DNA from: an uncultured Planctomycetaceae bacterium
GTDB lineage: Bacteria > Planctomycetota > Planctomycetia > Planctomycetales > Planctomycetaceae
Length of the DNA stretch: 10,359 nucleotides
NCBI GenBank assembly: GCA_937975745.1
Contig: CALJUK010000359.1
Coordinates: 1-10,359 of the forward strand
Direction of reading: 5' to 3'
Positions 6,625 to 10,359 of this stretch are shown here, piece after piece. Positions within the stretch are counted from its first letter, which is position 1; the number at the start of each line of letters is the position of its first letter. A model generated the notes under the pieces. That model made no database searches. It was not told the DNA's origin and was given only the letters and a program-made list of their open reading frames with translations. The translations under genes and the position numbers were made by a program.

Positions 6625-7749
6625 TTACGGTGTCAGATCGTCGCGATTCCCGAGAGTCACTTCGACGGTGATACTTCGGCCATCCCGCCAGAGAACCAGC
6701 CGCACGGCCTTATTGATTGTGGTCAGGCTGACGAGATTGATCAGATGATTCTCGTCCTGCACATCGACCCCGTCGAAACTGAGCACGACATCGTTGAACT
6801 TCAGATTGGCCCGGGATGCCGGCGTGTTGGGGTATACCTCCGTCACACGGGCTCCTCGGACGCGATCGAGTTTCAACTTCTGGGCGGCAGTCAGGTCGAA
6901 TTCGGCGTCCAGTTTCACACCCAGGTAGGCCCGACTCACCTTGTTGTTCAGCAGAAGTTCGTCAAACACACGGCGGACGAGATTGCTGGGAATACTGAAG
7001 CCGATTCCTTCATTCCCCCCACTGTTGGACGCGATGGCCGTGTTGATTCCGACGACGCGACCGTACAGATCGATGAGCGGGCCGCCCGAGTTGCCCGGAT
7101 TAATGGCGGCGTCGGTCTGCAGGAAGTTTTGGTTGATGACCTCCGAGCGTTCCCCCAGACTCAGTGAGCGGCGTCCCTTGGCACTGACGATGCCGAATGT
7201 GATCGACTGACTCAGGCCGAAGGGACTTCCAACGGCAAGGACCACGTGGCCAATCTTGACTTCGTCACTGTCTCCCCATTGAGCAGGCCGGACATCGTCC
7301 GCATTAATCCGCAGAACGGCCAGATCGGTCGCCCGGTCAATCCAGACTCGATCGGGGTGAATTTCGCGGCCGTCTCCCAGTTGAATCGCGATGTTCTTCA
7401 ACTCGGCATCGGCAATGACATGAGAGTTGGTAACGACGAAGTTTCCCTGTACGCGACTACCGGCCACAATTACGCCGGAGCCGGTTTCTTCAATGATGCC
7501 CCGCTGGGCCGTGTGCACTTCGCTTTGAATATGCACGACGCTCGGCATGGCCATCTCGGCAATCTTCGCAAGTTGATCGCTAAACGCAGCCAGCGGAGTC
7601 GGGTCGCCGACCGTCATTTGACCGACCGACCCGGAAGAACCTCCGGCATGCACTGACGTTGCCAAATGAGAGGGTTCGGCCAACCAGCCAAGTACAGCTG
7701 GAACGACCACCGCAGTCGCCAGAATCCAGAAGATTGGTGGACGCTTCAT
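6625..7749 (-). CDS. DegP/HtrA-type trypsin-like serine protease with PDZ domain
   Basis: This is a periplasmic quality-control protease of the HtrA family, which degrades damaged or misfolded envelope proteins. The 374-residue protein starts with a basic residue pair and a hydrophobic segment (about 6-23) that serves as a signal peptide or anchor. The catalytic triad is complete: His110 in TNSHVI, Asp142 in ATDLAVL and Ser221 in GNSGGPL. Further family blocks are GSGVIV (90-95), AVGSPFGL (172-179), NFLQTDAAINPG (208-219) and GIGFSIPS (248-255). One PDZ domain follows, with YLGV (275-278) as its peptide-binding loop and ending near residue 365. The second PDZ of classical DegP is absent, so the architecture is DegS-like. 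The ATG has no clear Shine-Dalgarno site. It converges on the hydrolase pseudogene, and an inverted repeat lies 45-73 bases upstream. Confidence 0.96.
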   Translation of the reverse strand: MKRPPIFWILATAVVVPAVLGWLAEPSHLATSVHAGGSSGSVGQMTVGDPTPLAAFSDQLAKIAEMAMPSVVHIQSEVHTAQRGIIEETGSGVIVAGSRVQGNFVVTNSHVIADAELKNIAIQLGDGREIHPDRVWIDRATDLAVLRINADDVRPAQWGDSDEVKIGHVVLAVGSPFGLSQSITFGIVSAKGRRSLSLGERSEVINQNFLQTDAAINPGNSGGPLIDLYGRVVGINTAIASNSGGNEGIGFSIPSNLVRRVFDELLLNNKVSRAYLGVKLDAEFDLTAAQKLKLDRVRGARVTEVYPNTPASRANLKFNDVVLSFDGVDVQDENHLINLVSLTTINKAVRLVLWRDGRSITVEVTLGNRDDLTP

Positions 7750-7793
7750 TGGACGGCAGATGCTCTTAGAGACAAGTGACGGGGAACGCGGCC

Positions 7794-7829
7794 GGCCTGA
7801 AACGATCGCGAGGGTTCAGGCCCAGCCTG
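7794..7829. promoter_or_regulatory. Inverted repeat upstream of the serine protease (possible operator)
   Basis: GGCCTGAA (7794-7801) and TTCAGGCC (7815-7822) form a perfect 8-bp inverted repeat with a 13-base spacer, so the half-site centres are 21 bases (two helical turns) apart. A second palindrome, CAGGC-CCA-GCCTG (7817-7829), overlaps the outer half-site. The location, 45-80 bases before the protease start, suits a dimeric regulator. An RNA hairpin is the alternative. Confidence 0.3.
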
Positions 7830-8302
7830 TGAGTCGCAGTTTGTCCTCACCAGGTACTCCGCACGGATAAACCATGAGAGGGAAACCAGGCAGAGTTGGG
7901 CGGTGAAACGCCCGTTGAAACCGAAACCCGACACGTCAGAGAGGGTAGATGGGGACCAAGATCCCGGCGAAACAGTCGACCTCGCTCACGCTTCGGGTTG
8001 CGGTTGCAGACCTCGTTCAACAGACCGCGATGGCGAAGTCGTTCGAGGTCTCAACTTAGCCAGATCGAGTCTGAACAGCTTTCGGCCGCCATGCCAGATC
8101 GAACGCGACTGACGCCACTTCGACCGACGGAAGGCTCCGGTTCCCTGAAGCCCTCAAACCAATTTAACCCATTTCAGTGAGGTAGGACCCAAAGAATTAC
8201 CAAGTCGAGGTCTCTTTTCGTAGGACCGACATCAATGTTTTCAGGGCCCGTCTCCGTGGCGCTGCCGTCCCCGCTTAACGCACTTCTACCCGGAACGGGA
8301 CT

Positions 8303-8351
8303 CCCCGACATTTCACCCCCGGGCGATTCTTCACCTCAGGCGATTTCAACC
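8303..8351. repeat. Three imperfect 17-18-base repeats after the dksA-like gene
   Basis: Three related units with the core CGA(CA/TT)-TTCA-CC begin at about 8303, 8321 and 8338, just beyond the stop codon of the dksA-like gene. On the minus strand they read as GGTGAAAT or GGTTGAAATCGCC-like units. They are degenerate and of unknown meaning. Confidence 0.35.
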
Positions 8352-8356
8352 GTGGA

Positions 8357-8809
8357 CTAACTATCAACGTCGATATCTCCGAGCGAAAATTCGCGGTCGC
8401 TCATGCGTCCTTCAAACTCGTAAGCTGTCTCCCAATCCGCAGCGTCGTCAAGGTCTCCGGTATTCGAGTTTTCCTGCAGTTGTGCGCAGCTCACACACAT
8501 CGGTGCGAACGGCAAGGCATTCAGCCGCGCGATTGGGATTGGCTTTGCACAGTTCTCGCACAAGCCGTACCGCCCCTGCCGCATGGCTTCCAAGGCCCGA
8601 TTGACCTGGCGGAGTTCACGGCTTTCGAAAGCGGCCAGCTGCGATTCTAATTCGTTGCTGGCACCGTCGTTGGCAGCGTCCCCCACGTCACCCCCCTGAC
8701 TCAGCTGGGCATGCGTGCCGCTCCCCTGATCGACGAGTTTATCCCGCAACGCATCACGTTTAGCGACCAATCGTTTGTGAAGTCTCAGGAGTGCATCTCT
8801 GCGAGACAT
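8357..8809 (-). CDS. DksA/TraR-family C4 zinc-finger regulator
   Basis: DksA-type proteins enter the secondary channel of RNA polymerase and adjust transcription initiation, often together with ppGpp. The 150-residue protein has a long N-terminal coiled-coil region (about 5-75) whose tip carries D41-V-G-D44-A-A46, matching the DxxDxA motif essential for DksA activity. A C4 zinc finger follows, with Cys84, Cys87, Cys105 and Cys108 in YGLCENCAKPIPIARLNALP and FAPMCVSC. The C-terminal 35 residues are acidic and not conserved. The ATG at 8809 has AAGGA eight bases upstream. It stands alone between two gene-poor regions. The intact tip motif favours a true DksA-like regulator over a DksA-independent zinc-finger relative. 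Confidence 0.92.
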   Translation of the reverse strand: MSRRDALLRLHKRLVAKRDALRDKLVDQGSGTHAQLSQGGDVGDAANDGASNELESQLAAFESRELRQVNRALEAMRQGRYGLCENCAKPIPIARLNALPFAPMCVSCAQLQENSNTGDLDDAADWETAYEFEGRMSDREFSLGDIDVDS

Positions 8810-9364
8810 GATTGCGTTCCTTCACGGTTTCGCAACAGAAGCGGTAACCGACTCCGCTTGTTGCCACTGAATTACGCCAAAGCGGCCTCTGCGGCCTTCG
8901 TCCCGAAGCGTGATCGCTTTGACGCCGGGTGTAAGTCACCGATGAAGTCTTCCGCTGGCTCCCCGTCCCTCGGGGCATACGAAAGTCCCATCTCGGCTTC
9001 CATTTATACGTCGCATTCTATCGATGCGTTGACACCCGACCCGCCTGGCAGTCGTACCTTTCCAGAGAATCGCGATGCAAGCCGTTCTCTTAAAAAGACT
9101 TGCGCCAAGGGTAGAATTCTCGATTCCAAAACACCACACTTGGGATCCCTGATCTTGTGCTGGAAGCGCACAGTCATCATCGACTGATGACCGCCAGTTT
9201 CACTGTTGAAATTGCCCCGATGCCGGCCGCCGGAGAGCCGTTCCCGCAGTCGAACCGAGGATTCCAATTGTCGCGGATGCCTCGATTTCCCGAAATACAC
9301 CGGCTTGCGCTGATCCAATGACTCCCCACACACATAAACACACGAACACAACCCAAGCTTGACC

Positions 9365-9393
9365 TTGACGGTATCGTCCGATCGCACTGTAAT
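9365..9393 (+). promoter_or_regulatory. Predicted strong sigma-70 promoter for the permease gene
   Basis: TTGACG (9365-9370), an exact 17-base spacer and TGTAAT (9388-9393) match consensus at five of six positions in each hexamer with optimal spacing. The inferred start near 9400 gives a leader of about 190 bases before the permease ATG. The -10 hexamer lies inside a 19-base tandem repeat, so a second TGTAAT occurs at 9407-9412. Confidence 0.5.
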
Positions 9394-9423
9394 CCCGCCG
9401 CGGAACTGTAATCCCGCCGCAGA
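9386..9423. repeat. Two tandem 19-base repeats containing the -10 box
   Basis: ACTGTAATCCCGCCGC plus (G/A)GA occurs at 9386-9404 and immediately again at 9405-9423, with one difference. The unit spans the predicted -10 hexamer and start-site region of the promoter at 9365-9393. Confidence 0.75.
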
Positions 9424-9435
9424 ACAGGCATGGTC

Positions 9436-9482
9436 GGCATTGCGTGAAATGCCGTTTCTGTCATTCGAGAGCGGAATGACAG
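9436..9482 (+). promoter_or_regulatory. Two adjacent hairpins in the permease leader
   Basis: GGCATT (9436-9441) pairs with AATGCC (9448-9453) around GCGTGA. Four bases later CTGTCATTC (9458-9466) pairs perfectly with GAATGACAG (9474-9482) around a 7-base loop. Neither is followed by a T-tract, so they are not typical terminators. They lie between the predicted promoter and the permease start and could be a regulatory leader, a small RNA or a palindromic element. Confidence 0.4.
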
Positions 9483-9588
9483 TGGTTGACGATCCGCAAC
9501 ACCGAGGCTTCGATCGATGTCTTGAATCGTGAGAAGTCACTGGCCCCATTGGAACGCCCGAACTCACGGTCTTCCCAACAAACGCCCT

Positions 9589-10359
9589 ATGACGACATTC
9601 GACCGGTACTTGCTCCAGCGGTTTCTTCATGTCTTCGGCATTCTGCTGGTGACGACTTACGGTCTGTACATCGTCATCGACGGGTTCTCAAACCTGGACG
9701 AGTTCCAGAAGAACGGCGCGGAAGAATCGACCGTTGCCCTCGTGAAGACGATGGCGGTCCACTACCGCAATCAGGCGTTCGTGTTCTTTGATACGGTGGG
9801 CCCAATGGCCGCCGTGATTGCCGCCGTGATGTCCATTGCGTTGCTTCAGCGCAACGGCGAGCTGAATCCGATTCTTTCCGCCGGAGTTCCGACCTACCGG
9901 CTGGTGATTCCGCTGCTGATCGGATCGGGTGTAGTGAGCCTGCTACTGACGATCAATCAGGAGGTAATTTTCCCCCAGATTGCGGCTGAACTGCAGGCCG
10001 ATCGCTCAGAAGGTGACGATCGCGGACAACAGGCCGAACCCGCCTACGACAGACATTCTCACGTTCTCATCGCCGGTTCGGAGGTCATCATCACTCGCCG
10101 TGAAATGCGACGAGCCCAGTTCGTTCTGCCGGTTCCAGAAATTGCCAGCACACTGACAACTCTACGTGCCGACAGTGCCTTTTACTTTGAGGCAGCGAAG
10201 GGACGTCCCTCGGGCTGGCTGCTGGAAAACCCGACCCCCCGCTTCGACGACATTCCCTTGACAGCCGAGGGTGTCAAATACGTTCGGCCGATTGAGAACA
10301 GCAACGACCTGTTCGTTGTTTCGGAAGTCAGCGTCGACCAAATCTGCAACCGCAGCGGA
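9589..10359 (+). CDS. LptF/LptG (YjgP/YjgQ) family permease, N-terminal part
   Basis: Proteins of this family are the inner-membrane halves of the LptB2FG transporter, which extracts lipopolysaccharide for export to the outer membrane. The first 257 codons are present and the gene continues past the window end. Typical features are FDRYLLQRFL at the start, membrane helices at about 12-31, 66-86 and 104-123, and the cytoplasmic coupling segment LLQRNGELNPILSAGVPTYR (85-104) that contacts the ATPase. From about residue 155 the periplasmic beta-jellyroll begins. Residues 137-155 are an unusually charged, Gln-rich linker. The ATG at 9589 has no Shine-Dalgarno site. LptF and LptG cannot be told apart here. 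It has its own predicted promoter and structured leader. Confidence 0.92.
   Translation, partial: MTTFDRYLLQRFLHVFGILLVTTYGLYIVIDGFSNLDEFQKNGAEESTVALVKTMAVHYRNQAFVFFDTVGPMAAVIAAVMSIALLQRNGELNPILSAGVPTYRLVIPLLIGSGVVSLLLTINQEVIFPQIAAELQADRSEGDDRGQQAEPAYDRHSHVLIAGSEVIITRREMRRAQFVLPVPEIASTLTTLRADSAFYFEAAKGRPSGWLLENPTPRFDDIPLTAEGVKYVRPIENSNDLFVVSEVSVDQICNRSG

Larger units (their letters stand above)
7750..8356. other. Gene-poor spacer between dksA-like gene and protease
   Basis: About 600 bases contain no convincing gene. Two overlapping plus-strand frames (7896-8180 and 7903-8112) are Arg-rich or of mixed composition, lack family motifs and show no clear third-position GC bias. The inverted repeat at 7794-7829 and the imperfect repeats at 8303-8351 are described separately. 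No RNA gene is recognisable by eye, although a small RNA cannot be excluded. Confidence 0.55.
8810..9588. other. Gene-poor region between dksA-like gene and permease
   Basis: About 780 bases have no convincing gene. A 208-codon minus-strand frame (9004-9630) crosses most of it and the permease start, but it is rich in Arg, Ser and scattered Cys and has no recognisable domain. Small hairpins occur: CCCCG-TCCCT-CGGGG near 8960-8976, and AGAGAA/TTCTCT near 9063-9090 followed by TAAAAA. An AC-rich tract (about 9321-9355, almost free of G and T) directly precedes the promoter at 9365-9393. No tRNA is found; a GGTTCGACTGC on the minus strand near 9250 lacks a pairing T-stem. Confidence 0.55.

Noticed and set aside
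7896..8180. Arg-rich 94-codon plus-strand frame
   Set aside because: It has low-complexity Arg/Ser composition, no ribosome site of note, no family similarity, and a competing overlapping frame of equal quality.
8711..9187. 158-codon plus-strand frame overlapping the dksA-like gene
   Set aside because: It is antisense to a well-supported gene at its start and has no recognisable features in the remainder.
9230..9290. Possible tRNA on the minus strand (GGTTCGACTGC resembling a T-loop)
   Set aside because: The flanking bases do not form a T-stem, and no acceptor or anticodon arm can be folded around it.
9004..9630. 208-codon minus-strand frame across the gene-poor region
   Set aside because: Its composition is unlike a folded protein, it has no motif, and it overlaps the permease start and the predicted promoter and hairpins.

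Overview
The window looks like chromosomal DNA of a planctomycete-type Gram-negative bacterium. This rests on moderately high GC, Shine-Dalgarno sites that are weak or absent before several genes, complex I with separate NuoC and NuoD, a DUF2203 gene, a planctomycete-style nucleoside hydrolase and a DksA-type regulator. The placement is an inference from gene content and remembered family sequences; no search was run. There is no CRISPR array, transposase, tRNA, rRNA or phage gene that I can see. Most of the window is housekeeping DNA, and the oddities lie in gene order, one broken gene and the structured leader of the last gene.

Layout. Positions 57-3926 (minus strand) hold a respiratory complex I cluster transcribed in the order nuoI, a DUF2203 gene, nuoA, nuoC, nuoD. 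A promoter-like site with a perfect TATAAT lies at 4096-4123. nuoB, normally between nuoA and nuoC, is absent. A possible convergent gene tail on the plus strand ends just beyond nuoD (2-49). Positions 4236-5273 (minus) hold a trpD-like anthranilate phosphoribosyltransferase with an altered PRPP loop. Divergent from it, 5450-6384 (plus) holds a nucleoside hydrolase whose reading frame is broken and whose catalytic residues are partly substituted.

Further right, 6625-7749 (minus) encodes a DegP/HtrA-type serine protease with an N-terminal export signal and one PDZ domain. Next is about 600 bases of gene-poor DNA, then a DksA/TraR-type zinc-finger regulator (8357-8809, minus). A gene-poor stretch of about 780 bases follows. 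It contains an AC-rich tract, a near-consensus sigma-70 promoter, a 19-bp tandem duplication that copies the -10 box, and two adjacent hairpins. These lead to an LptF/LptG-family permease gene that starts at 9589 and runs off the window.

How the genes fit together. NuoI, A, C and D are parts of one NADH:quinone oxidoreductase: NuoC, D and I belong to the peripheral arm and its quinone junction, and NuoA to the membrane arm. The remaining subunits must be encoded elsewhere. The protease and the Lpt-type permease both point to envelope maintenance (periplasmic protein quality control and lipopolysaccharide export). The DksA-like protein is a likely transcription regulator of RNA polymerase. No coherent new system is evident. 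The best leads are the DUF2203 gene inside the complex I cluster with a Cys-rich overlapping frame at an A8 run, the decaying nucleoside hydrolase, and the unusual leader before the permease.
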